NCBI RefSeq assembly: GCF_036898095.1
Contig: NC_090761.1
Location: 43,196,946-43,260,945, forward strand
Direction: 5' to 3'
From: Palaemon carinicauda
Lineage: Eukaryota; Arthropoda; Malacostraca; Decapoda; Palaemonidae
DNA: 64,000 bases
The notes under the pieces are model-generated. The model did no database searches. It had not been told where the DNA came from and saw nothing but the letters and a program-made list of their open reading frames with translations. Both the position numbers and the translations under genes were made by a program. Numbering within the stretch: position 1 is the stretch's first letter; every line of letters begins with the position of its first letter. Of the stretch, positions 21,133 through 32,187 are shown piece by piece.

Positions 21133-22977
21133 TTCCACCTCAAACCTTTAGAGATTATGCTATGAGCCCACGGACCGAAGGTCCAATGGTCTCGAAAGTG
21201 GTAGTCTCCCCTCCCTATAGGAACCACCTCGTTGTGAGGAGTGAATCTAGGTCCTCTACTTCCCCGAGCCCCCTTTTTCCTAGGTCCGCCTCGATGGCGG
21301 AACTGTCTGCTACTCCTGTAGCTTTCTCTCTGGTGTCCACGAAAGGAACCAGAGGGTTCGTAGCTAGGGCTGTATGCAGGCGGGGACATCCAAACGGGGT
21401 TGGGCTGTGTACCTGGGGAATCAGTGAGGTAGACCACCTGATGAGGGGGATTCGGATGCATAGACGTCGAATCAGAGGAAGACTGTGATGACGAGTGGGT
21501 AACTGACTATTGATGGCAGTGACCCCGGTTCATTTTGTAGGGGGTAACTCTGCTTCTTCTTGAAGAAAGCTTGCTTTTGGTCTTCGACCTTCTTTTTGGC
21601 AGTGAGGCCCCGCCTCACCTGCAATTTTGGGTTGCTCCCGTATCATCTTTTAGAACCTTGTTCACCACCTCCTGAGGGAAGAGGGCTTTACCCCAGCAGG
21701 AGGAAGCTATCAGCCTGCTCGGTTCATGTCTGATAAGAGGCCTCAGACAGAACGCATTTCCTACAACTAACCCGAGCAGACCACAATCGTGTAGGTCGAA
21801 TTGGTAGGACAGAGATAGGTTCTTCGTGAATATCCGAAACAAGGTCTCAGTGGGATAAATCGAGGCTAGGGACTCCCCGAGGTGGGGTCCGTCTCTTTAA
21901 GAGCCGGCATGGCAGAACCTTCTTTGACAGCTTGAATATTAAGACCTGTCCATTTATCAGTAATAGGCAAGGTAATAATGAGAGCAGTTGTAGATATGGC
22001 ATAGGCCCCATTGTGTGGGGTGAGCTTGGAATTAGCATACCTCCAGACCGACAACATCCTGGCCCAGACAGATTGGGCCTGCTCTTTAGGTAATATTACC
22101 GTTACCTTCGGTACCTTGTCTAACCTAACCAAGACATGCTCTTTCAATCGAACGAATCCATTGAATGGGAATTCTAGTCCCTGAGAGTAAATTCTAGGAC
22201 CGCCAGAGGGCGGACGTCTATGCCATCCAGAGTTATGGTACCATCTATATATGGGACATGTAAGGCAAATTTCTATGTGTTGTTTTTATCAAAGGAGGTT
22301 ACTTCCATGCGTCTGGGGCTGTAGGGGGAGACATCCGAGTTCCTGAACGGATCAGATTCGCCACCATATCTTTGAGCTCCGTCATAGATCCTTTGCTTGC
22401 CCTAGAATGTGTTGTATCTGCTCTTTAACCCTATCCCTGATCAGGTCGGCGGGGAAGGAGGGATCCTGACCACGACCCGCTGTCGAAGCCCTGGACTTAT
22501 CGGACTTCGTCTTTTAGCAGTCACGGTTTTATGCAAGGTAATATGAACATCAGGATCCTTTGAGGGTCCTAGGCTGGTGACGCAGATAATGGCAAAGCTG
22601 AAGGCTCAAAACTCATCACCGCCTACCTGCCCGTCTATGGGGTCTACGTCCAACCCTAGAGAGGACACGCCGAGGAGATACGGTCCGCCAGATGGAGCAT
22701 TCCTTCCAAATCTTGATACCCAAGGGCGGAGAGCCGCTCTTGCAGACCGGAGAGATTCATCATCAGCCTGAAAGAAGTGAGGGGATTAGTGATGAAGGAG
22801 AAGACCGTTCTCCTCAATAAGCAATGTATACATAAATCCAGAACAAATTAAATCATCGCCAAAGGATACCAAAAAGAAACAAATTAGAACCAACTTGCAT
22901 CACCGTTCAGAAGTAGGGAGGACAGCTCGTAGCAGAGCGTGCATGACTCCGAGAACCATACCATGTAGGTGGACCTT
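21133..22977 (-). pseudogene. DIRS-B gag, second copy (3' side cut by LINE)
   Basis: An exon-like piece (22977-22904) encodes CTLCYELSS, the counterpart of CVVCYKLVS in the other copy. The main part starts at 22767 (ADDESLRSARAALRPWV) and continues with frameshifts to 21133. Readable segments include EHVLVRLDKVPKVTVILPKE and LTPHNGAYAISTTAL (22147-21866), an Arg/Gly-rich tail RGGPRKKGARGSRG and GPWAHSIISKGLRWK, which runs into the LINE end. Gag would bind the element RNA; the RG-rich tail fits nucleic-acid binding. Confidence 0.65.
22768..22903 (-). other. Candidate intron at the homologous position in the second DIRS-B gag
   Basis: On the minus strand it starts GTGATGCAAG and ends CCTCACTTCTTTCAG, at the same place in gag as the 180-base candidate at 11472-11651. 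It is 136 bases long. The donor is weaker and the flanking exon has a one-base phase mismatch, which fits decay in this copy. A CTTTCTTTTACAG acceptor-like site precedes the upstream exon at 22978. Confidence 0.4.
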
Positions 22978-23140
22978 CTGTAAAAGAAAGGAGACATAAG
23001 TCTGGATGTTCCTTGAAACTCTGGTTAGTGTTCCTATTCACAGGCTGGGATCAACCAAATTATCTATAAATAAAAATATATATGTTTATGTATATATTTG
23101 TACATATATATAATACATATGTCTATATTTATGCATATAT

Positions 23141-23225
23141 TTAACCCTGGACAGGTAGCGTGGCCAAACTCGCCCGTAACAGGTAGAGTGGTGTCATATG
23201 TGTTACACTCCCTTTCGGGGGGGTT
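23141..23225 (-). repeat. piggyBac-type terminus at TTAA
   Basis: TTAA (23141-23144) is followed by CCCTGGACAGGTAGCGTGG and a second ACAGGTAGAGTGG, then GTAAC/GTTAC arms. piggyBac elements insert at TTAA and their ends usually start CCY. It lies downstream of the transposase stop on the same strand, so it fits the 3' end of that element. I did not find the matching 5' end. Confidence 0.6.
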
Positions 23226-23616
23226 AACGGGAGGATACCAATTTACAATTTTTTTTTTTTATAGTTTACTAGTTTAAAGAGTCTACTTTCTACTGGTGTA
23301 GGAGAAAAAAAAAACGTTGAATATAAAATAACACTGTACTTACATAAATACGAAAATAAGTATAAAAATACAATTTTTCCTAAATAACTTGCACTGAACA
23401 CTAAAATAAAACAATGAACAAAAAAACACTTGTGTGCTGCAACTAGAGTCCTGTGTGCACAACTTGACGTAAAAAAATCGCCGATATCAGCAAAACTGCC
23501 AGATCTGTAAAGAGAAGAAAAAGCTGTTAATTTTTGTATACGCAAAATATTTGTGTGAAAGGAATGCTATATTTATAGTGGTAATACTTATCATATTTGG
23601 ATGAATTTTTCCAAAA

Positions 23617-23866
23617 CTCATCTACAATGATCCCAGATGATGGCAAAACCTTAGGAATTATATATAGTCAATATAAACTGGGCAAAAGCTTAGTTCAAAT
23701 GTAACACGTACCGTGCGCAATTGACGTAAAAGAAAGGCATATCTAGAAAGAGTACTAATAATTGATGTATATGCAATAAAATGGTAAATAAATAATCTAT
23801 GATGACCCTAGATGACAGCAAAAAGGTTAAAAATTATTTTTAGTAAGTATAAACGGGTAAGAAAAA
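23617..23866. repeat. Imperfect direct repeat in piggyBac 3' region
   Basis: TCTACAATGATCCCAGATGA...AATATAAACTGGG (23620-23683) and TCTATGATGACCCTAGATGA...AGTATAAACGGG (23798-23858) are alike over about 62 bases. A TTGACGTAAAA segment also occurs twice (23463 and 23720). This is subterminal repetition of unknown role. Confidence 0.5.
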
Positions 23867-23882
23867 TAATTCGTGAAACTTA

Positions 23883-24744
23883 CTACTTGAGTTGGCACTG
23901 GTCGCAGGTGTAGTTGACATGGGAGTTACAAACAGGCTTATGGCACTTGCCACACAAAAGCTTGGTCCTGACATTAGAAGAAGGGCAGAGAGGGCATCTG
24001 TTGCGCTTCTCACTTCGTTTTGGAGTGTCTGGACTCTCGTCTTCGGGCTCTTGTACCGCAAAAACAGAGCAAATGAGGAAAGTCAAGTCCCTTGGGAGGT
24101 ACCTCTTGTTTGCGAGTCTTGAAAGTGCTGCATCACGGGCGAGTTCCATGGCCAATTCCGCAGAAAATTGCCTCCTGTTATACAAGGTGTTGTCAGGCAA
24201 ATTTTGGTGGATAAAAAAGGAATTATTCACAACAAGATTGATTAATCCCATAGAAGACACATACGGGCCACCTCCGGGTCTTCCTGCTGCAGGTCAGGGC
24301 AGAACATATCTGATCGAACGTGTCAACTCCTCCCTTTGTGGCATTATAAAACATGTGCATGTGACTATAATCCTCAATAACTGTGGGATTGTGATGAACT
24401 GTGTTAAGAATCTGGATCCTTTTTGTCGGCTTGACACGTTGGCACAAAACGGTGACCTTGTCCTTGTAATTATACGTGGCAACAGATTCGCCTAATTCCA
24501 GGGGCGTTGACAGCAACACAGTAGGCACGTAAGGTTTGGGACGAATAGTACCAACTAAATGCATCCCACGTTCACGGAGAGCCTTGGCTAGTGGCAGTGA
24601 AGTAAACCAGTTGTCTGTCGTAACAATACGCCCAGCCTTCCTGAAGGGTCGGGTTAGCTCCAACGTGCAGTAGGCATCAGACCTGGTGTACCAATAATTT
24701 TTCAGCCTTGTGTACCTCAAGGCTTGAGATTTTGTGCTCGCCAA
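23883..24744 (-). pseudogene. piggyBac transposase, C-terminal part (frameshifted)
   Basis: 24744-24250 has TTDNWFTSLPLAKALRERG (second catalytic Asp of the DDD set), GMHLVGTIRPKPYVP, YNATKGGVDTFDQ (third Asp) and CSRKTRRWPVCVF. After a one-base shift near 24245 the frame continues as INLVVNNSFF and ends with the Cys-rich domain CPLCPSSNVRTKLLCGKC, HKPVCNSHV and CDQC at 23883. This domain binds the element ends in known piggyBac transposases. There is no open frame above about 24780, so the N-terminus and first Asp are missing. It is inactive. Confidence 0.9.
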
Positions 24745-25930
24745 CCCGTCCTGGGCTCGTTTCCTTTCCGTACATTACAAACTCCAAATCAAAATAAATC
24801 CAATTGAGTAAAATCGGTAGGCAAACTGTGAACCCAGCCATAAACAGTCTCATAATATATCTGAGAAACAGTCCCTGACACCACAGAGTATTAGCAGTAC
24901 AGTGTACCCTCCTAAAAGAGGATGGGTATGGTCAGCCTGGCTCCATGCTTGAAAGAGTGGAGACCAGCTCAGCACAGACTGCAATGCAATACCATAATAG
25001 GTATTGGTACCTACAAAGCAGAGGCAGCTCCACTTTCAAAAATACAAAAGCAAGTCTTTGAAAGAAAAGACATTAGAAGTAACATGTACCCTTCTCTCTG
25101 TAGATCATGGTGCCGTGGTTCCATGCTCAGGAATACAATTCCAGGCAGTTTTCCTATCAGGGTAGCCATGCCAGCCACCAGGGCCTCAGCATAGGGCCAT
25201 GTACTTCTGGCCAGACTGCTACCGCTGGGGTCACAGCTCAATGGGGATGTACATGCACAGGGCTTCGTATTCATGGCCAGCCTAGCTACCGGAATAATCT
25301 AGCCAGCCACCCAGCTACCAACTCCCTTTTGGGAACCATCCACCTTCCCTGGATGAACCAGGAAGGGAAGAAAAAGATATCTTCAGCCGACAGTGGATTC
25401 TTATCCTTGATTGCCTAACTGTTGGTGCTCTGTCTCCTCTAGAACAATTGATCACCTGATACCAGTAAAAAAAAATAAGTATAAGACTAATGTTGCACCA
25501 GTTTTGCTTACTGACCAACCCCAAAGGTACAGGTCTGTGAAACCACTCCTTAGCTGCTTGAAGTTGAACAGCCATAGCTGTTATCCAAACTATCGATTGC
25601 TAACCAATCAGACCATCACGGGTTGGTGTACGAGGTACCTGTCAGTTACACTCCATTCAACAAGAATAGCAGTATAAATGATAATCATACCGTAATAAAA
25701 ATACCCTATCAGCTTACCATACAGTGATGGATACCGGTCCTGTTAAAGTTCATTCAAAACTCATTTTACAGTTGCAGCTGTCCCACCAAGCTCACAATTC
25801 TTAGCAGACCCCCAAAAGTACCGTCTGATGTGCAAGGCAGTAGTGAACACTACTCTTATAGCCTACCATACTGGGATGGAGATCGGTCTGTACATGACAG
25901 CTCACTAGCACATCAACTTCATCTTCTCAG
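24745..25930. other. No recognisable gene
   Basis: Mixed-composition sequence with short overlapping frames on both strands, none with a domain. The piggyBac 5' part may have been lost here, but I see no matching terminus. Confidence 0.4.
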
Positions 25931-26372
25931 GAGGTTAACTACTGCACTGTAATTGTTCAGTGGCTACTTTCCTCTTGGTAAAGGTAGAAGAGACTTTTTA
26001 GCTATGGTAAGCAGCTCTTCTAGGAGAAGGACGCTCCAAATTCAACCCGTTGTTCTCTAGTCCTGGGAAGTGCCATAGCTTCTGCACCATGGTCTTCCCC
26101 TGTCTTGGGTTAGCAATCTCTTGCTTGAGGGCACTATCGGGCACAATACCTCATTTCTCTTCCTCTTGTTAATTTGAAGTTTTTATCCTCTTGATATTTC
26201 CAGTTTTTATTGTTTATATATGAAATATTTATTTTAGTATTATTATTACTAAACTTTAACTGTTGTTTGTTTCCTTATTTCCTTTCCTCACAGGGCTATT
26301 TTCCCGGTTGAAGCCCTTGGCCTCATAGAATCCTACTTTACCAAATAAGGTTGTAGCTTAGCAAGTAATAAT
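25931..26372 (+). mobile_element. Short internally deleted LINE copy (SINE-like)
   Basis: 25933-26170 follows the 5' untranslated region of the LINE at 17482-17735 nearly base by base (GGTTAACTACTGCACTG, CTTTCCTCTTGGTAA, AGCAGCTCTTCTAGGAGAAG, CCATGGTCTTCC). It then jumps to the 3' untranslated region (TTGTTTATATATGAAATATT) and the common tail TTTCCTTTCCTCACAGGGC...AAGGTTGTAGCTTAGCAAG ending in (TAA)n. About 3.2 kb of coding sequence is absent. Together with 250-430 this indicates a recurrent deletion form. Confidence 0.75.
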
Positions 26373-26477
26373 AATAACTGACGAAACAGCTGTGGTTATA
26401 ACAAGCTAATAACTGACGAAATAGCTGCGGTTATAACGAGCTAATAACTGACGAAACAGTTGTGGTTATAACAAGCT
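26373..26477 (+). repeat. 35-bp tandem repeat, three units
   Basis: Units at 26373-26407, 26408-26442 and 26443-26477 share AATAACTGACGAAA...AGCT with two to four differences. The array starts inside the TAA tail of the preceding LINE derivative, so it may have grown from that tail plus flanking sequence. Confidence 0.85.
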
Positions 26478-29094
26478 CATAACTAATCGACCATAAAAGT
26501 ACTCATCGGCAGGAAATTTCCGTACAATACAGTATGCACACCAAGGTAGGAAATAATCCTCCACTTAATGATAAGATAAAAAAAAAAGGGTAAGTGCATA
26601 CACACTTGCCCCACCTTGCCCTACAATGGCATGTTCAATCAAAGTACTGAAGTAATCCCTGCTTGCTCCTGGTGCAACAGAAATAACTAACACTGGCTCA
26701 CATTTGCTCGACTGAGCCCAAGATACTACCGTATTTAGTGGGAGAATACGGTTACTCCCTCCCGATAGAGAGTAATCATGAGGTAATGTCGCTCCCTTCC
26801 AATAGCAGGCTACTGTAAAGTCCACGGCACTTTAAAAAAAAAGGCCTTCCCAGGCGACTCTTCTATGTTGTCATCTCCACAAGAAAGAAATGTCCACCAA
26901 GGGTATGGATTAGAGAGAAAAGGTTGGTAGTCTCTCCTTCCCCTTGTCAACCATATTCCTTCGTAGTGCAGACATCACCTAACCTAAGACAGATAATGAC
27001 TGCATTCCCTCTGAGGAGAAAGTTACATTGTGGGTTTTGTGCGACAGGGAGCACAGGGAAACCAGGAATCACAATCCAGGGAACCCACTTTGTTTGGTGA
27101 ACCTGCCAGACAGTTTCACTATTGGGCATTCAGGTAGGGCCAATCTCAGTTCACACTGATAACTTCATCCCTGTGTTACCAAGTTGCTCTCAGTTCATCG
27201 TCTTATGGACTGAAAGTGTCAAGGACAAAACTGCAAGGCAGGCTGCTTACTGTCACCCTTTCACAAAAATACACAACACATGGGGTTCGGAGATTTATAT
27301 CCTAATAAAGACAAAATTTCCTTTATCAAAAAAATTGCCTATCACTGTACTTCCTTTTAACGAACGAGCTCAAAACACAAAAATCGAACACACCTCACAA
27401 ACATACAAACAATCGAACAGTGATGGGAGGAACGCAGAGACCTATCTGTGCCCGCCGCAGCTAAATACTAAAGTGGCTACTCTGCAAAAAGTAATTGGGC
27501 GTGGCTTTTCCATCTCTCAACATGCCAATCAACTACCTTATTAATACAATTTTCCTTCCAACACTACACAAGATATCTATTTTACAGGACAATAGGCTTG
27601 TATTAGTGTAAGAACAAATATATAATTAACTTTTTTGACATTCAAATACAGTATAGGGGCAGTTATAGGCAAGCAAAGCCCAGATAAGGGGGACCTGTCG
27701 CCATGGGATAGGTTAAGTTCAGTGGTTGTGGTTTAGCATAGAACACCAGCCTGTACAACCATTTAATATTTATATACCATATACCCCTAAAAATCCTAAA
27801 TACGATGTTTGATAATTACAATAATGGGTATTATTGTAGTGTATTACAGTGCAATGTAACCTAGGAAAAAAACTACTTCATCTCTCTTCGAAAATGACTC
27901 TCGTTCCCGTCGCAAATGAATAGTTTCAGAAATATATATACATCTATATCCTACGATAATGGGGGACCACCAGTGGGAACTCGGGGTTTTGGGTGGGGAA
28001 AACATACTGGGGAAACGATATATTAACGTAAAACAAGCCTTTTCTTCTCTATACATTACCTTCTTGGATGTATAATAAACGGAGGAAAAGACAAAATATA
28101 CAGTACTGTAACTAGATAAACTTTGGAGGCGCCGTTGCAAAGGCTATGTCTCATGAAAGAATACAGTAACCAGAGCTGCCAACGTGTGATGTAGATCAAA
28201 TGTTAGCGTATCATGCTAACATTAGCAGTGTTTTCCATATAATTTTTCTCATTCTACTTGCCGGTTCTAGTCGCTCTTGTACGTTCGTTTGTACATAGCA
28301 GGTTTCGACCTTCTACACAAAAACCCGGCCTCACTGCGCAGAGACTTTTCCTCCACCAATAGGATTTCTTCTTCTCTAATCGTGAAATGTAACTATCCGT
28401 CTCTCTACCAGCTCTGTTCAGGTCTATTACTTGATTAGTTATGTAATACCCTCTTATACATATTACATTTGACCCCAGTATTACTCGTTTTATTATCCGA
28501 TACCTTATAAAATCACCTCATTTTATATACCCTTGAAATATTATTTATCATACATTCCATTTTATCTTCATATATTACTTTTAGACATTTTGTTATTACC
28601 TTGTCACTCCCAGATTTCACATAAATACTTGCTCTGGACAAGTTTCCCATTCTGTTCATTCATGTTTACTCTCTAGACTCCGTTGCTTTTACGTAAACTA
28701 ATCACGAAACCCATAAGTATGTAAAGTTTACACAGGGGGGTTAATATTTCCCTACCCCCAACTTCCAACAATCCCTTTTCCATGGAAACCTTTGCCCAAG
28801 TCAGGTCTTTGCTAGTTCAAGTGACGTCTTTTTGCGTAACGACTTCAGTAATCCATACTAAAGTATTTTGGTGAATTCCAATGTTGATAATTTTCTTAAA
28901 TCTCGTAATGTAATTTACCAACTTTTACAGTGTTCCAAGTACAGTACTAAAGTAAGGCAAAGCAGTTAAGTCGCCACAGACTTGGTCACAACACCCCCGT
29001 GACCCACAAGTTACGTCGTTACAGTCATAAAAGTAAGTCATTAATTTCTTTAACTTGAATGCGTTAGTTTTACTATATTTTGTTAGAGTGCGAA

Positions 29095-29345
29095 TCTCAA
29101 CATTACCGATTGCCAGTGCATACGAGGTTGAAGTTTTATTTTCCTGTGATCGTAAGTGAGGAACAGTAACCATTATATTTAACGTTGGTAATGTTGGCGC
29201 AACATTACTAATGTTAGCATGCGCAGCTCAACATTACCGCTTGCCAGTACATACGAGCTTGATGTTATACTTTCATGCGAGCAAAGCGAGCTAATGGCGA
29301 AATAAAAACCATTACATATAATGTTATTGTAACGTGAGTGAAGTG
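29095..29345. repeat. Imperfect duplication, about 130 bp
   Basis: CTCAACATTACCGATTGCCA (from 29097) and CTCAACATTACCGCTTGCCA (from 29227) start two similar segments that both continue with a CATACGAG block and then ACCATTA-TAT about 70-95 bases later. Confidence 0.6.
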
Positions 29346-29514
29346 ATATGACAAAGGGCATTATATTGCGTTTGTGACCTGGGAACCTCTAGGTTAGGTT
29401 AGGTGGGTTGTTAGGTTCTGTACCGTTTTTGTACTTTTTTATATATTGTGTAAAGTGTATATGGAAAAATTCTTTAAAATACACATGCTAATATTACCGT
29501 ATCATTGCTAACGT

Positions 29515-29600
29515 TAGTAATGCCACCGCAACGTTGGTAACGCTGTGTATCACCATAACGTTGGTAACGCTGTGTATTGTTGGTAACGTCGCTAATGTTA
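29515..29600. repeat. 27-bp tandem repeat built on AACGTTGGTAACG
   Basis: AACGTTGGTAACGCTGTG followed by TAT occurs at 29530-29550 and 29557-29577, and a third partial unit TTGGTAACG follows at 29580. The motif AACGTT/GTTAGC recurs at 29180-29220 and 28200-28230, partly inverted. Confidence 0.7.
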
Positions 29601-31792
29601 TCGTTCGCAATACATACGTGAGTGAAGTGACACCGAATTTGATCAAGTGCTTATATTTAAACATTTTAACACAACATATATGACAACAGTGATTATATGT
29701 AACGATTTTAACAGAAAATATAACCAATTCGGCGACTTAAAGTTAGTCGAATTGGTTGTTCTGTTTGCGGTTGAAATGAAGGTCAAATTTGGTTAAATCA
29801 CGTTATTTACTATAGGAAAACATATATTTTCTGTTCGAAATCAGACCCTGTAATACAATACAACTTTACCGCCTAAACTCTAAGGTACTATGTTAGTTTA
29901 GGCAAGTTGTTCACAAAACGAAAGAAAAATATCTTGCCAAACTGATCATCTATATGAACCTTACAGCAAAATTCCTTGAAGATCATTATTTTTGTAAAAC
30001 TAGTAAACAGGAGCATTAAATGGGCAGACAAGTACGCTTTGGAATAAATGGAAGTTCGATCTATTTAACGCAATCAAAGCAATATGTCTAACCTAAAATT
30101 AGCCAGCCTTGCCGGTGGCGCTAATGGTAGGCCTACCCTACGACCACCCAAACAAAAATTATATATAATAAAGCATTTTCAAACCTTATACGATATCCAC
30201 AATAAAGCCATTGTCTAAACTTAATATAGCATAAACTGCATCTAATTAGTGTTAGATGGAAAGCGTTCTATATAAAATTACAATACAAGTATCAAGTACA
30301 TAGGTGGCCGAGTAAATTACTTGAATTATCACAATGGTATAAACTGTCTGGTATTGCAACTATATACTTTTGATGAAACTCATACCTCATTTCAACAGAC
30401 TAAAATTACCAAGGAAAACTACAATAATACCGGAAATATTTAGTCTAATATGGCGGCCATTTAAACATTCCAGGTAGTACATACTTTGATTGAAACCATC
30501 GAAAATATAAAAATTAATAGTTCTCTAAAGCATATTCTCCTTTCTATATACAAAGGACATGCAGTATTCAAGTTTATGCTATTTAAATGTTGGAAATAAC
30601 CTAAAGAAGTTCAGTAGAACTTGAAAAGTTTTCTTACCAAACGACAACTATTTAGGGAGTTCACTTCAATTGACAGTGTGACCAGATGGGCTAGTCTGAA
30701 AATCCCCAAAACTCATGATAAAAAAATCCCGAAAACAACACAAAAATGTCCCCATTTCCACAAATGTATTTTTCTTCTGATCCTGAAGGCTTTACTAATA
30801 TAGAAATTACTAAACATACTTCATATAAATGCAAGCAAACTAATTGCAATAATATAAAAAGTAACTCATCTTTGTTTTTTCTTCATAGAAATTTGTACAG
30901 AATATCCCCCTCAGACAGCCACAATCCCCAAATCTAGGGATACATTACCATCTGGCAACACTGAAATTGAGGTAATATGCGGCAGGATCAGTTCTCTACA
31001 CGAAGTTTTGCTAAATTTCCGTGAAATTTTTTTCATAAATACCGCAAAATGCCTTAAAATTAGTGCTTTCTCAATTAATATTTTAGATTTTTGGCAATTT
31101 TTCATCATCCCTTATGAGCAACCTATTTCAACCTTTGAGTAGGGTAATTCGAATTAATATCCAGATCTAAACACCGTGTACCTGATTCCCAACAAGGATA
31201 ACATTGCACAAATTTCATTATGAAACATTTGAAATTTACAACCAATTGGTAAAAGTTGCTCAGACTAAATTTTTCTCATTTACACAACTATGAAAATAAG
31301 ACGTTGAACTGCAATATCACCCAGAATTTAAATTGAATTAACCAGATCTCCATAACAACGGGGGTAAAAGTTATTTTTTTGGTCTGTGTACAAATAGTTT
31401 TGGCTTTTTTATTACACATAAAAATCAATCGTCCATCCATAAAACATTACGATTATTCTGATTAAAATTTCCAGTATATATGCCTACTATAATAGCCTCT
31501 CTACTTAAGACTATTCATTTGAAATAAATTTGTGATCTAATCATAAGAGTAAAACAACGTCCTCAAAACAATGAAAAATGACAACCAATGGCTGAGGATT
31601 TTATGGTAAATCAGTCAGAACAAGAACTTCAGTATGATCTACACTTATATATTAACCCAAAGGCAATACTTTTATCACGCTGTATTACTTTGATGCCATG
31701 TATGGAGCATCAAAGAAAACGTGCAAAGTTCCTTGTATGGAGATTTCAAAGAAAACGTGTTCTACAGTGTAACAAAAAGTTACTAGTACTAC

Positions 31793-31957
31793 TATTGGAT
31801 GTCAAGGTAGGACAAGAGACACACGATGGTGGAGACATGTAGTTTAATGCGTCCTCAGATACAGACTGACTCGGTTGCTCTCTGCAACCGGCACCGTGCC
31901 ACTCACTTGGTGCCTGCCCGCCATGGGAAAACATATCTTATTGCAGGTACTCCATCA
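31793..31957 (-). repeat. Gypsy 1 3' LTR
   Basis: On the minus strand it starts TGATGGAGTACC and ends GACATCCAATA. It pairs with 36564-36728 (one difference, T/C in CACTTGG(T/C)GCCTG). The ends are TG...TA rather than TG...CA, with a short inverted TGATGGA/TCCAATA similarity. Confidence 0.9.
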
Positions 31958-31968
31958 TCCCCCCCCCC
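31958..31968 (-). other. Gypsy 1 polypurine tract
   Basis: On the minus strand a run of ten G and an A directly precedes the 3' LTR. This is where plus-strand DNA synthesis would be primed. Confidence 0.65.
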
Positions 31969-32187
31969 GAGATTAATACATGGGTATACATGGAGAGGCA
32001 ATGATAAAAAATAATGCATGGATATACATGGATTAAATTGGGTGCATGTGCAAGAATAGGAAGACAGGTACATAGCTGTCAGGAATGCAAACACAATGTG
32101 CGGGTAATACATGTTCATAGAATAATATGAAAAGTAAAGGCAATAAAAGAAAAAAATATATGCAGGTGCCGCTGTAATGTACGACGA

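Larger units (their letters stand above)
13798..23060 (-). mobile_element. DIRS-B retrotransposon copy (interrupted by a LINE)
   Basis: The order on the minus strand is gag (22977-21133), [LINE insertion 21132 to about 17255], RT and RNase H (17254-15581), tyrosine recombinase (15560-14690), ICR (14286-14184) and left ITR (14136-13798). This is the DIRS gene order with inverted termini and an ICR. I recognise no methyltransferase domain. The 5' end is lost: only a trace of terminal repeat (CTATTCACAGGCTG near 23040) is left before the piggyBac end at 23141. All genes carry frameshifts. Confidence 0.75.
26478..31787. other. AT-rich region without genes
   Basis: No frame longer than about 140 codons, and none with a recognisable domain. 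Repeats near 29.1-29.6 kb are listed separately. TTAGG occurs about twice in a row at 29392-29403. I cannot exclude short exons of a host gene. Confidence 0.45.

Noticed and set aside
29390..29403. TTAGG repeats as an internal telomere tract
   Set aside because: Only two to three units; the same CCTAA pairs occur at 3121 and 26977, so this is background level.
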